Shown here: piece by piece, positions 1 through 8,510 of the stretch
Position numbering within the stretch: position 1 is the stretch's first letter
How the letters are laid out: each line of letters starts with the position of its first letter
IMG/VR virus record: IMGVR_UViG_3300024262_002274
Span: 1-28,600 of that record
Length of the DNA stretch: 28,600 nucleotides
Source of the DNA: a virus
Reading direction: 5' to 3' (one strand)
The notes under the pieces: model-generated
The model's input: the letters and a program-made list of their open reading frames with translations, nothing else
Told to the model about the DNA's origin: nothing
Database searches by the model: none
Program-made: the position numbers and the translations under genes

Positions 1-162
1 ATCGACAATAAGTGTTCCACTTGTATATAGATTTGAATTAGTCGTGATACTATCATCGACAATAAGTGTTCCACTTGTATATAGATTTGAATTAGTCGTG
101 ATACTATCATCAACGATAAGTGTTCCGCTTAGATATGTATTACCTTCAACTGCTAAACTATT
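1..162 (-). repeat. 54-bp in-frame tandem repeat within the fibre-like gene
   Basis: Bases 1-54 and 55-108 are identical 54-mers. Bases 109-162 are a diverged third copy that keeps the SGTLIVD portion of the encoded 18-residue unit. The unit is a multiple of three, so copy-number change keeps the frame. The array reaches base 1 and may continue outside the window. Confidence 0.9.
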
Positions 163-786
163 ACTAATCAAAGCATTATTATCAACATATAAATCGTTAT
201 GAGTTTGAAGATCCCCTCCAAATGATGCCCAGCTTGTTCCTGATACACCGATACCTCTCATCAAAACTACTTGTTGTGTGGCTGGGTCTATCGAAACTGG
301 AACTGCGGTATTATAATCTGTACCTAATACAGTAAATCCGCTTAACTCAGACATATGCATATCTGTAACAACTAAAATCGAAGATGCTGCATAAAGATTA
401 TTCGTCCATATTGATTCTGCTGATAATGCGTAATGACTTAGTATATTACCATCTGCATCCAATGCTGGTGCAGTCCAGTCCGGGAATATTATACTAGAAT
501 TACCAAACTTATCAATATCAATATCTCCGATATTTTTACTTGATGCTGATGCAAATATAGCTGTACCGTTATTTGAAACTGCAGATAAAGCTAAATTGTT
601 ACTTGAAAATATTCCTGCTGCAGCGGATAGTGTTGCGGTTGCGCTTAGTTGACCGTTAAGAACAAAATCTCCTTGAAATGGATCTTGTTGTGATGCGATT
701 GGATCATAACCTGAATCAGGTTCTCCGGCTACTGGATATGTGTGATGGTTGTGTCTGTGAAATTTATTGTGAAATCTGTTGCTCAT
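1..786 (-). CDS. Tail-fibre-like virion protein, N-terminal 262 residues (runs off left edge)
   Basis: The ATG at 786-784 follows a good ribosome site (GAAGGAGAAC) and the frame stays open to base 1, so the C-terminus lies outside the window. The visible protein begins MSNRFHNKFHRHNHHTYPVA, a His-rich N-terminus. It continues with Ala/Ser-rich beta-type sequence (LSATATLSAAAG, ALSAVSNNGT) and ends in 18-residue tandem repeats (SGTLIVDDSITTNSNLYT) preceded by a diverged copy (residues about 209-226). Short hydrophobic/Thr-Ser-Asn repeats of this kind are common in trimeric fibre shafts of phages. The gene is last in the minus-strand structural region and has its own late-promoter-like motif at 853-858, which fits a late virion product. 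Fibre is inferred from composition and position, not from a recognised domain; another baseplate-attached adhesin is possible. Confidence 0.6.
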   Translation of the reverse strand, partial: MSNRFHNKFHRHNHHTYPVAGEPDSGYDPIASQQDPFQGDFVLNGQLSATATLSAAAGIFSSNNLALSAVSNNGTAIFASASSKNIGDIDIDKFGNSSIIFPDWTAPALDADGNILSHYALSAESIWTNNLYAASSILVVTDMHMSELSGFTVLGTDYNTAVPVSIDPATQQVVLMRGIGVSGTSWASFGGDLQTHNDLYVDNNALISNSLAVEGNTYLSGTLIVDDSITTNSNLYTSGTLIVDDSITTNSNLYTSGTLIVD

Positions 787-803
787 TGTTCTCCTTCAGG
801 CCC

Positions 804-831
804 AAACAGTTGTTTGTCGCACTTTTTGTGC
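804..831 (-). other. Two short inverted repeats in the fibre-gene leader
   Basis: In the 66-nt stretch between the late-promoter motif and the ATG of the fibre-like gene lie two small inverted repeats. One is GCAC-loop-GTGC at 819-831 with a run of five A on the mRNA as loop. The other is AAACA-AC-TGTTT at 804-815. They would fold in the 5' untranslated leader. Neither is followed by a U-run, so they are not ordinary terminators. Role unknown. Confidence 0.35.
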
Positions 832-844
832 TTACCACTTTTAG

Positions 845-861
845 GTTTTAAATATTTAGGC
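845..861 (-). promoter_or_regulatory. T4-type late promoter-like motif for the fibre gene
   Basis: The minus strand reads CCTAAATATTTAAAAC, with TAAATA at 858-853. The same 15-mer core CTAAATATTTAAAAC recurs at 28538-28524, also just upstream of a gene. The T4 late consensus is TATAAATA. Here the motif overlaps the TAA stop codon (858-856) of the preceding membrane-protein gene. A 66-nt leader with a normal Shine-Dalgarno follows. Confidence 0.6.
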
Positions 862-1851
862 TAGAAGGAGGAATGTTGTTAAGGTACCTGCCAAAAGTAC
901 GTATAATGCTACTAATAAAATTATGTAATAGAACTGTTTTATATCTGTTTTGAAGTATTCTTTAGATATAATCACACATTTATGTGTAGGAGATAGTAGA
1001 TATGCAGAAAATTCTAATGCAAATAACATTGGCAAATATTGTATTCCGAAAATACCCACTAATATTGCTACAATTCCAGCAAATTTAGAAGAACTACCTA
1101 ATGCAAACGCTAATAACCAAGCACAACCGAACGCAGCGAGAGTGTTTAATGTGGATATTGTTGCGATTAACGGTAATAAATACGATTTAAGTATTACCGA
1201 ACTCAGTAATACTATTGCTAAAAATCCAAGTAATTTAAAATCTATGTAACTGCAAATAGTTCTTAATTTAAATGTTTTTGTTGCTATAATATAATAGAAT
1301 GGTAGTATACTGAATACTATCCATGGTTGTAATCCATATATTAATGCGCCAATTCCGCTTACAATAGGTAATGCATGACAGACAGAGTGAGAGCCCTTGA
1401 AATCTGTATTGATAACCACGTCGTCCTCTTTTAATACTACAAATATGTATATGTATGTAAATAAAAGGTATACAGCGAGAAGCGGCCATATGTAAGACAT
1501 AAACGTTGCGTAAGTTATCCCTAAAGCAACGATCGGAATGATAACAGTCTTCTCTAATGGGGACCAGAAATAATAATGATGAGTGCTTAGATAATCGATT
1601 AATCCAAATTTCTTTCGATCTTCTGTATCCTTAGTTATTATTGTATCTAGAAGTGACGCAGAAACAATACATCTACCTGGAATTGGAAGAATACCTGATA
1701 TTGTAGAGAAGAGAACTACAAATAATCTTTTGCTTTTAATTTTAGTTGATAAAAATTTATATATACCTGAGAATAGATTATGTTCTTTAATAATACCGGT
1801 AATAATCATTATTCCGATCGGATATAACAAATACAATAAACTTTCCAACAT
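856..1851 (-). CDS. Multi-spanning integral membrane protein, DUF401-like
   Basis: The 331-residue protein is almost entirely hydrophobic, with roughly 8-10 candidate membrane helices separated by short charged loops. The segment GILPIPGRCIVSASLLDTI (about residues 53-71) and the following STHHYYFWSPLEK resemble the conserved Pro/Gly-rich region and aromatic loop of the DUF401 family of bacterial and archaeal membrane proteins, whose function is unsettled. The start ATG lies 1 nt after the stop of the 1414-residue virion protein and has AAGGA six bases upstream, so it is translationally packed into a late structural unit. It has no holin-like size or layout. It could be an acquired host transporter-like gene or a virion/membrane-interaction protein. 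The family call rests on remembered motif resemblance only. Confidence 0.6.
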   Translation of the reverse strand: MLESLLYLLYPIGIMIITGIIKEHNLFSGIYKFLSTKIKSKRLFVVLFSTISGILPIPGRCIVSASLLDTIITKDTEDRKKFGLIDYLSTHHYYFWSPLEKTVIIPIVALGITYATFMSYIWPLLAVYLLFTYIYIFVVLKEDDVVINTDFKGSHSVCHALPIVSGIGALIYGLQPWIVFSILPFYYIIATKTFKLRTICSYIDFKLLGFLAIVLLSSVILKSYLLPLIATISTLNTLAAFGCAWLLAFALGSSSKFAGIVAILVGIFGIQYLPMLFALEFSAYLLSPTHKCVIISKEYFKTDIKQFYYIILLVALYVLLAGTLTTFLLLA

Positions 1852-1852
1852 A

Positions 1853-4800
1853 CTAATCCTTTATAAGCTCTAAGATAGTCTCTTCACAAGCGTATAATTT
1901 ATCAATACATCTGTTAATTGCGTCAGCTGTAACTACCTCATTAACACCTAAGTATATTTGATTTTTATGAAATGGCAATAATTTATATTCAGTAGGTGTA
2001 AACGATCTAACTTTCGGGGTTAATGTACTACCTTCTACAACAAAATCGAACTTTCCATTAATAGATCTACGGAAAGCTTCTAAATTGTCCCAGAATCTCG
2101 ATATAATTTTATTTAGAACCCAATCTTGTATATATTCATCTCGTTTAATATGTATAAACTCTGTAGTCCATTGTGGTACATCTTCTGAATCTAATCGAAG
2201 ATTTACAAGATCTAATTTATCAATATATTTTAAAATTGATAATGGAGTTGTTATATATAAATTACGGTTGTTATCATGATATATATTCGTGTATGAATTA
2301 TTATCTGTCGCGAATGTACCAACTATCACTCCATCATATCTAAGTTTGATTACTGATGATTCACAACATATATAAACAAATCCATCATCTTTACATAACG
2401 CTAATTTTTTGGGAATGCTAGTACTGAATGCAGAGATATAAAACATATCTTCAATCTCAAGATCTGATGTAAATTTAGATACTCCTGAATTTGTTAATAC
2501 ATAAACATAACCATCTAAATCTACTGCTACATCTAAAGGAGGATTTGCTGCAAAGCTTTCGTGTTGTAGTGTAGCTAACCACGAACCAGTTCTTGTGTAC
2601 TTCTTAACAACAGAATTACCAGTATCTGCAACCCATAAGCTATTTGAATGATCAATAAACAATCCTTTAGGTGATCTGAATTTAGATTTAGCATTATGAC
2701 TACCTAATCCACCCCAGTCATATAATAATAACCATTCTGATATATCAAAATTATAACTAAATACCATAATTCTGTTTCTACCAGAATCTAAAATATAAAT
2801 TCGATTATCAACTCCGAAGTTATTGTCTAATTCAACATCAACGACATTAACAAAATTATCACCAATACCTTTGTAAGTTCTTCTATCTATTTCTGTCGAT
2901 CTAACATCTGATGAAAGAATACGGACAGTTGTTGAATCTGACATAATAGCTATATTATCACCAACACCAGGAACCGATACTACAGAATAACTTGTATTGT
3001 TTGTAAATACATCAGATATAGCGGATACAGAATCTGTATGATTAGTATCTAAACCTTCTTGATTTACTCTCCAGTAAAATCTATCATCATAACCTTCATT
3101 CATTGTGCCTAACCAACCATAATATTCAGTAGGAGGTTTATCGTAAAGTTTTGATTTCGTATCAAGATATTGTAAATTAGAATTTAGACGATCAAACGAT
3201 TTGTTGATATTTTCGGATGTTATCCATTCATTTGGTGAGACTCTACATTCATCAGATCTATAAGGTAACACTAATTTTGTTACTTGATATACTCTGTCAA
3301 TAGAAATATCGAATATATTAAATTCTGGTAGCACTGTAATTATATTTTCAAATACTCTACTTTCATCTAATATAGTATTATTAGCGGAATATGAAGTCGT
3401 GAAACTTATGTTATATAACCCATTCTCTGTATATGACGTTGAATACGGTGCGGTCGTTTCAATTCGTTTAGATTTCGCTCTATCCGTCCATGTAAAGCTA
3501 TCGATGTTAGATACATACGGTACCAAATTTTCAAATGTTACTGAATCTCCAGTTAAAACAAATTTATTAGAAGTATATGTATATGGTTTTAATGGGTACG
3601 CAGATACTTGAGTATCTGGTACTGATATTGTTTGTTGTAGTATATTCCAATCATTAAATGGGTCGTTTTGATTGATTGGTGTAAAGAATGCATGAAGTTC
3701 TAGAGATACGTTAACTAAAGATGGATACATTTTATATATAGTCATGGTATCAAGACCTTTATCAGTTACCGTCAAACTGAAACTAGTTTCACTAGCTATT
3801 TCATTACTCACTATATTCCAATTATATGTTGATACTATCCATGTTGCTGTACTAGTGTTACTTATGTATACAGGAACCTCATCAGAGAATATCTGTAATA
3901 TATCGACTGTAAGAGGTTCAGCCGAAACTCCAATTAGAGGATTTGTAATGATCTCTGAATCACCTAAAAAATCATTAAAACTAACCATTTTAATTTTATC
4001 TTTTGTTTGTGATACATTAGTATTTGTTGTAGTAAAATTCTTGTATGTATGTAATAAACCAGTCGTATCATCGTAATACTGATTAGGCATACTTAACGGT
4101 AAATCATCATTAACAATCTTCATTGAAACGCCATGAGATGAAGTGGATTGATTAGATGTTATTAATGTATCAACAACTCTATCTCTTAATGTTATCGGTG
4201 CTGGTATTTTATTATCAATATACCAATAATAATAATCTGCAGTTGATTGTTGTAGCGCACTTAAGGTAAATTGTTCTGTATGACCGCTGCCCCATGCGCA
4301 CGGACCAGGAGTTAATGATGTTGAACATAATACTTCAACAAATGATTGTAAACCTGAATCCCATTTATACTGTGGAAATATATCAAACTCTGCAGTAGGT
4401 ATCACATCGACTATATTAAGTGTTTTGGAATCACCATATCTTCGCTGCGGTGCATAAATTGGATTAGAAGGTAAAAACTCACAACTCATACTAATTGTTA
4501 CTGATGTCCCGGATGCTCCTGGGTCTGGTAGATTATATACAAATGAACTAAACGAAGATGATTGATCAATATTAGGACTACCATTTGAGAATATGAAAGT
4601 ATATGTACCTGTATATTCTGCATCCATTTGTGTAGATAATACTGATCTATTATGTATTGTTATTGGCATTGGCCAAGATGGTATATCTGAGTAATCTCTG
4701 TATATATCGGATGTTGAAGATGATTCATAGTTAATACTAAAAATTGGATGTAAATTTGTATCTGTTATCCAATCACCAACATCTATCTGAACTGTATAAT

Positions 4801-6097
4801 CGTGTTCCGTTTCTGCTGCTGAGCATGTTATAAAGAATGACGAAACACGAGGTAATTCAGTTACAACTGGTGTAGTAATTCTTATATACAACGGATTAAT
4901 AACAGATACTGATTCAATATTACTCGGAATATACGGTGAAGAATTATTACTCTTAAACAATGTCATTCCATATGGGTTGCTCGGATCTGGAATATACGAT
5001 ATTAATTGATCTGGTTTAATTCTAAAGAACTGATCGTTGCCGTAGTAGGAAGTAAGACCATATATATTCAAAGTAAATAATGATTCAGGAGGATTTCCTA
5101 TAGTTTCTACTAAAGTACCTGATAGTGACGCTGCATCTTCCAAATATAAATACGGTTCAAATAGTTGATCATTAATCCATTCATCACCAAAATTATAACT
5201 ACTTAGATATACTTGATAACTTCCGATAAAATTTGTTGTTTCGATTCGAATACTACGTAAATCATCTGTGGACATTACCGGACCATAACCATTAACACTA
5301 TAATTCGAATCACCAGGAGCAGATACAGTTACGTTAGATGTATCAGGCGGTACTAATTTCCATCTTAATGTTTGTCCTGGTTGAAATGATTGAGTTGTAT
5401 TATCGTAAAAAGAGTCTGCATAAATAACATTAAGATCTTGATCTTGTAATGTAAATTTTGTTACTGGGTTTAGCACAAATTCTGTTTGAGTGGATTGTCT
5501 ATATGCAGAAAGAGGACTCGTGTCGTATATACTTGAAGTTATATAGAAGTGTTTACCATCAGCTCCGTCTGCTGATAGTGAGAATAGAGTTGCAGAAGGT
5601 GTAGATTCTATATCACCTAAAGTGTATGGTATTGCGGAAAGAAAAGCAGAGGAAGTTATTACATTAAATGTATCAGAATACATACTCCAAGTCATATAAG
5701 GTTCTGTTATATCATATAGATCTGTACCCGGAGATACTTGCTTCCAGTTTGCTGATAACTCAATTGATGTTAACGCTTCGTTTGTAACTATTAAATTAAT
5801 TGCTAATGGATAAAAATAAGCAGACATCGATTGTGTTTCTGTTACAGCAGATACTAAAATTGGATTATATGTTGTACCTGATATTGATATGTAATCAGTA
5901 TCGTTTGCTACAATCGGATATGACGCGCGCCATTCGAATGATGAAGCGGAATTTACAAAGTCTCCAATAACTATTCCGGAAGCATCTGATAGTTCTGTCG
6001 AAACTTCTTGAAATACATACCATTGTATATTCTCTCCTGGTAGATATGTATCTGCTGATACTGTGACAATCAAATCTGTTGTATATTCTACATTCAT
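1853..6097 (-). CDS. Large virion protein: Ig/PKD-like beta domains plus C-terminal NHL beta-propeller
   Basis: This 1414-residue protein starts at ATG 6097, just after the TAA of the upstream 779-residue gene (TAATATG junction). Residues about 1-1000 are a long series of Ser/Thr/Asn-rich beta segments with PKD/Ig-like spacing (phrases such as ENIQWYVF and DSVTFENLVP...FTWTD). Residues about 1093-1290 form NHL-type propeller blades: RIYILDSGRNRIMVF, PKGLFIDHSNSLWVADTGN, LDVAVDLDGYVYVLTNSG. The last 125 residues are helical and charged (IQDWVLNKIISRFWDNLEAF...CIDKLYACEETILELIKD) and may dock to the baseplate. No signal peptide or membrane segment is visible. It sits in a late unit with the 779-residue gene and the membrane protein. 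A role as a peripheral baseplate or receptor-binding protein is inferred from domains and position. Confidence 0.75.
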   Translation of the reverse strand: MNVEYTTDLIVTVSADTYLPGENIQWYVFQEVSTELSDASGIVIGDFVNSASSFEWRASYPIVANDTDYISISGTTYNPILVSAVTETQSMSAYFYPLAINLIVTNEALTSIELSANWKQVSPGTDLYDITEPYMTWSMYSDTFNVITSSAFLSAIPYTLGDIESTPSATLFSLSADGADGKHFYITSSIYDTSPLSAYRQSTQTEFVLNPVTKFTLQDQDLNVIYADSFYDNTTQSFQPGQTLRWKLVPPDTSNVTVSAPGDSNYSVNGYGPVMSTDDLRSIRIETTNFIGSYQVYLSSYNFGDEWINDQLFEPYLYLEDAASLSGTLVETIGNPPESLFTLNIYGLTSYYGNDQFFRIKPDQLISYIPDPSNPYGMTLFKSNNSSPYIPSNIESVSVINPLYIRITTPVVTELPRVSSFFITCSAAETEHDYTVQIDVGDWITDTNLHPIFSINYESSSTSDIYRDYSDIPSWPMPITIHNRSVLSTQMDAEYTGTYTFIFSNGSPNIDQSSSFSSFVYNLPDPGASGTSVTISMSCEFLPSNPIYAPQRRYGDSKTLNIVDVIPTAEFDIFPQYKWDSGLQSFVEVLCSTSLTPGPCAWGSGHTEQFTLSALQQSTADYYYWYIDNKIPAPITLRDRVVDTLITSNQSTSSHGVSMKIVNDDLPLSMPNQYYDDTTGLLHTYKNFTTTNTNVSQTKDKIKMVSFNDFLGDSEIITNPLIGVSAEPLTVDILQIFSDEVPVYISNTSTATWIVSTYNWNIVSNEIASETSFSLTVTDKGLDTMTIYKMYPSLVNVSLELHAFFTPINQNDPFNDWNILQQTISVPDTQVSAYPLKPYTYTSNKFVLTGDSVTFENLVPYVSNIDSFTWTDRAKSKRIETTAPYSTSYTENGLYNISFTTSYSANNTILDESRVFENIITVLPEFNIFDISIDRVYQVTKLVLPYRSDECRVSPNEWITSENINKSFDRLNSNLQYLDTKSKLYDKPPTEYYGWLGTMNEGYDDRFYWRVNQEGLDTNHTDSVSAISDVFTNNTSYSVVSVPGVGDNIAIMSDSTTVRILSSDVRSTEIDRRTYKGIGDNFVNVVDVELDNNFGVDNRIYILDSGRNRIMVFSYNFDISEWLLLYDWGGLGSHNAKSKFRSPKGLFIDHSNSLWVADTGNSVVKKYTRTGSWLATLQHESFAANPPLDVAVDLDGYVYVLTNSGVSKFTSDLEIEDMFYISAFSTSIPKKLALCKDDGFVYICCESSVIKLRYDGVIVGTFATDNNSYTNIYHDNNRNLYITTPLSILKYIDKLDLVNLRLDSEDVPQWTTEFIHIKRDEYIQDWVLNKIISRFWDNLEAFRRSINGKFDFVVEGSTLTPKVRSFTPTEYKLLPFHKNQIYLGVNEVVTADAINRCIDKLYACEETILELIKD

Positions 6098-6098
6098 A

Positions 6099-8438
6099 TT
6101 AATCCCATTTTATCTTGTATAGTTCTGTATATGCAGGAGATATTTTCTTAACAGTGTCACTGATAATATCTTCAATTACCTTACGCACTTCTAAGTCTGT
6201 AATATTTAAGCCAATCAATCGAATGTTAAAGTACTGAGATTTGGATCCAGGCATTTTAAATTTAAAAAATCGTTCAATCTCTTCTATATAATTCTGTAAT
6301 CCTGATGACATATTCCAATCAATATCCTCAAAATGATATTTGTTCATGTATATATGCCAAAGATCAGCATTAGTCAAAATACATTGATATATTCGAATAT
6401 CGTCAATAAATCCTGTTAAATGATAATTATCAAAAGATAATTCTTCTCCTAAAGTTAAAATTTTACCATTATCTGCTCCAATAGTTAAACTATTTTCATA
6501 TCTATAATATATTGGAGTACAAGGTGAAACAGTTAAAGTGTCTCTCTCAATACTATCTATATAAAATTTATAATCTCCAGTATATCCATCATATGTAAAG
6601 GAAAATAAATGCCATTCATTCGGTGCTAAAGCGCTTGTATCGAATGATAATGTTTGTTTACCGCAAATGGCAGCATATTGAGTACCTAAAAATACTGAAC
6701 TTTCTATTTTAGGTGTTTTATCTATTGGAATATAGTTAAACTTCCGATTCCAATCATAACTAGTAAAATTACTTGAATCTGGTAAAATATCAAAAACACT
6801 TAAACTCTTCTTTTTTAGTTTATTTCCATTTATGTCATATTTATATATCACTTGATCATCTCTAGAAGAAATCCATATTACATCTTCATATGTAGTGTTG
6901 ATTATTTCGTTTGTTAGAGATATATTTCGGACTTGAGATGTAGTTGGAGTTGATCCTGATAATAACAGTTCTCCATCTGTATTTACATTATAAAATTTAT
7001 TAGTATTATCTAAAATCCAAAATGTATCTCGACTATCTATTACTACGTCTGTGATGGTATTTGAATAAACTGGATTTATTGTATCATCTGCTAGCCATAA
7101 TGAATTCGCAGATACATACCAAGAAATATTATCGTTTGTTACTCCAAGATGAGAAACATCCATCCCTATAATAGTATTATTCAGATCCGCTTCTATTTTT
7201 GTGATTCCTGGATCTCCGGATTGAGTTGTTATATAACTACCATCTGATTTAAACCCAGAAATTTCACTGGTATTACTTTCTAACACCCAGATATTCTCAT
7301 CACTATCAAGTGTTAAATCTGCTAACTCTACACTCGAATCGAAGTAAACTGCTGATTCTATATTACCGTTAAAATCTACTTTATACAGATGCTTTAACCC
7401 TTCATATATACCGTTATCTAAAATCCATGTATATAAATCAGAAGTTATCTCACTTGCTATGGGAATACTATCACCTGGTAGTGAACGATTAAATAATACA
7501 TCAGCATCTACATTACCCTGTATTAAGGTTCCACTACTGCTAAACATTGAAAATGTTGGGTTATAGAATCCGTTATTATAACCAATGCTCCAACCACCAC
7601 GAAAATTCTTACTTAAAATATGATTACCTGATACATTATTCCAATCTTTGATTTTAGACCAGATTGAAACTGAAATTCTCTCCGTTAATTCATAATCTTC
7701 GTTATATAAAACACTTGCTGATTGATTATCTTGAAGATATAATGAAGTATCATTAGCGTTACTAACGCTTGTTGGATGTAGCATAGTTGGACTATATCTA
7801 TTGAGAATTGTTGTATTATCATAAGGAGATAAATCTACCGGATTTTGTGTCCAATCATTTAAATGTAACTTTAAATTACCTGAAGCTCCAGTTAATGAAT
7901 TTATTAGACTTTCATTTGATTCATCTCCGAGATGAAAGTATTTGTACCAAACCCCTGGATCGAGTGTCATAACTGAAGGTTCATCATATACAGAGTCTGT
8001 CGAACTAATATATAAAGCTGTTGTTGAATCTATCACACCTGGATTATACCAACGATCCATCCATACTACAGACGGATCGCCTGTGAATGAGCCTGACAAC
8101 CATGAGCACAACCAAATTCCTACTTGTGGTTGTGTTGAATTACCCCACCAAATATTCTTTTTATAGTTCGCTGTTTTCTTCCATATTTTATCTGAACTAT
8201 ATGGAGCTTCTCCTGCAATCGCACCAGCGATAACTAAGTTAGATGTAGATAGTGGTATAATTTCTGATGAATTAGGATAATGGAAATATGTAGTTTGATC
8301 CGCTTTTAATATCTGGAGAGTAGTATCTGCTTCAAATGCTAAGAACGGAGCTTGATACCCAAATTCTTGATTTGTTCCAGTAAATAATTGCTCATAATCT
8401 CGAAGATGAACAGCTCTAGGTTGGTATGTTATTATCAT
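6099..8438 (-). CDS. Virion protein with LamG-like domain split by a beta-propeller
   Basis: In this 779-residue protein, residues 62-120 contain a GAIAG...DKI module that also occurs three times in the 1582-residue protein. Residues about 225-310 look like the first half of a LamG/concanavalin-like domain (ISVSIWSKIKDW, HILSKNFRGGWSIGY). Residues about 310-550 are propeller-like repeats (LADLTLDSDENIWVLES, DVVIDSRDTFWILDNTNKFY, DVIWISSRDDQVIYKYD). Residues about 585-700 resume the LamG pattern (EWHLFSFTYDGYTGDYKFYI, NSLTIGADNG, FIDDIRIY). The C-terminal 80 residues are mixed helix/strand. The ATG at 8438 has no Shine-Dalgarno; a TAAATA late core lies 6 nt before it. LamG folds often bind glycans, so host-surface binding is a reasonable inference. 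Confidence 0.75.
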   Translation of the reverse strand: MIITYQPRAVHLRDYEQLFTGTNQEFGYQAPFLAFEADTTLQILKADQTTYFHYPNSSEIIPLSTSNLVIAGAIAGEAPYSSDKIWKKTANYKKNIWWGNSTQPQVGIWLCSWLSGSFTGDPSVVWMDRWYNPGVIDSTTALYISSTDSVYDEPSVMTLDPGVWYKYFHLGDESNESLINSLTGASGNLKLHLNDWTQNPVDLSPYDNTTILNRYSPTMLHPTSVSNANDTSLYLQDNQSASVLYNEDYELTERISVSIWSKIKDWNNVSGNHILSKNFRGGWSIGYNNGFYNPTFSMFSSSGTLIQGNVDADVLFNRSLPGDSIPIASEITSDLYTWILDNGIYEGLKHLYKVDFNGNIESAVYFDSSVELADLTLDSDENIWVLESNTSEISGFKSDGSYITTQSGDPGITKIEADLNNTIIGMDVSHLGVTNDNISWYVSANSLWLADDTINPVYSNTITDVVIDSRDTFWILDNTNKFYNVNTDGELLLSGSTPTTSQVRNISLTNEIINTTYEDVIWISSRDDQVIYKYDINGNKLKKKSLSVFDILPDSSNFTSYDWNRKFNYIPIDKTPKIESSVFLGTQYAAICGKQTLSFDTSALAPNEWHLFSFTYDGYTGDYKFYIDSIERDTLTVSPCTPIYYRYENSLTIGADNGKILTLGEELSFDNYHLTGFIDDIRIYQCILTNADLWHIYMNKYHFEDIDWNMSSGLQNYIEEIERFFKFKMPGSKSQYFNIRLIGLNITDLEVRKVIEDIISDTVKKISPAYTELYKIKWD

Positions 8439-8444
8439 TAAAAA

Positions 8445-8452
8445 TATTTATG
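8445..8452 (-). promoter_or_regulatory. T4-type late promoter core CATAAATA, 6 nt before the start codon
   Basis: The minus strand reads CATAAATA then TTTTTA then ATG. This matches the T4 late consensus TATAAATA at 7 of 8 positions. The usual initiation distance would place the RNA start at or next to the ATG, and no Shine-Dalgarno is present. It lies in the 72-nt gap between the 313- and 779-residue genes. No terminator hairpin was seen in that gap. Confidence 0.65.
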
Positions 8453-8510
8453 CAGCAATATCCGTTATACTACAGCTTATCCTTTATTAATTTATCTATA
8501 TTACGGTTGA

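Noticed and set aside
819-831. GCAC-loop-GTGC hairpin as a rho-independent terminator of the membrane-protein gene
   Set aside because: The stem has only four pairs and there is no U-run after it on the minus strand.
950-1249. 99-codon plus-strand open frame opposite the membrane protein
   Set aside because: It is antisense to a gene with clear membrane-helix pattern and good ribosome site, has Asn-rich low-complexity translation, and has no Shine-Dalgarno.
8439-8510. Possible small gene or RNA in the 72-nt gap
   Set aside because: No open frame with start and ribosome site and no stable hairpin was found; only the late-promoter core is supported.
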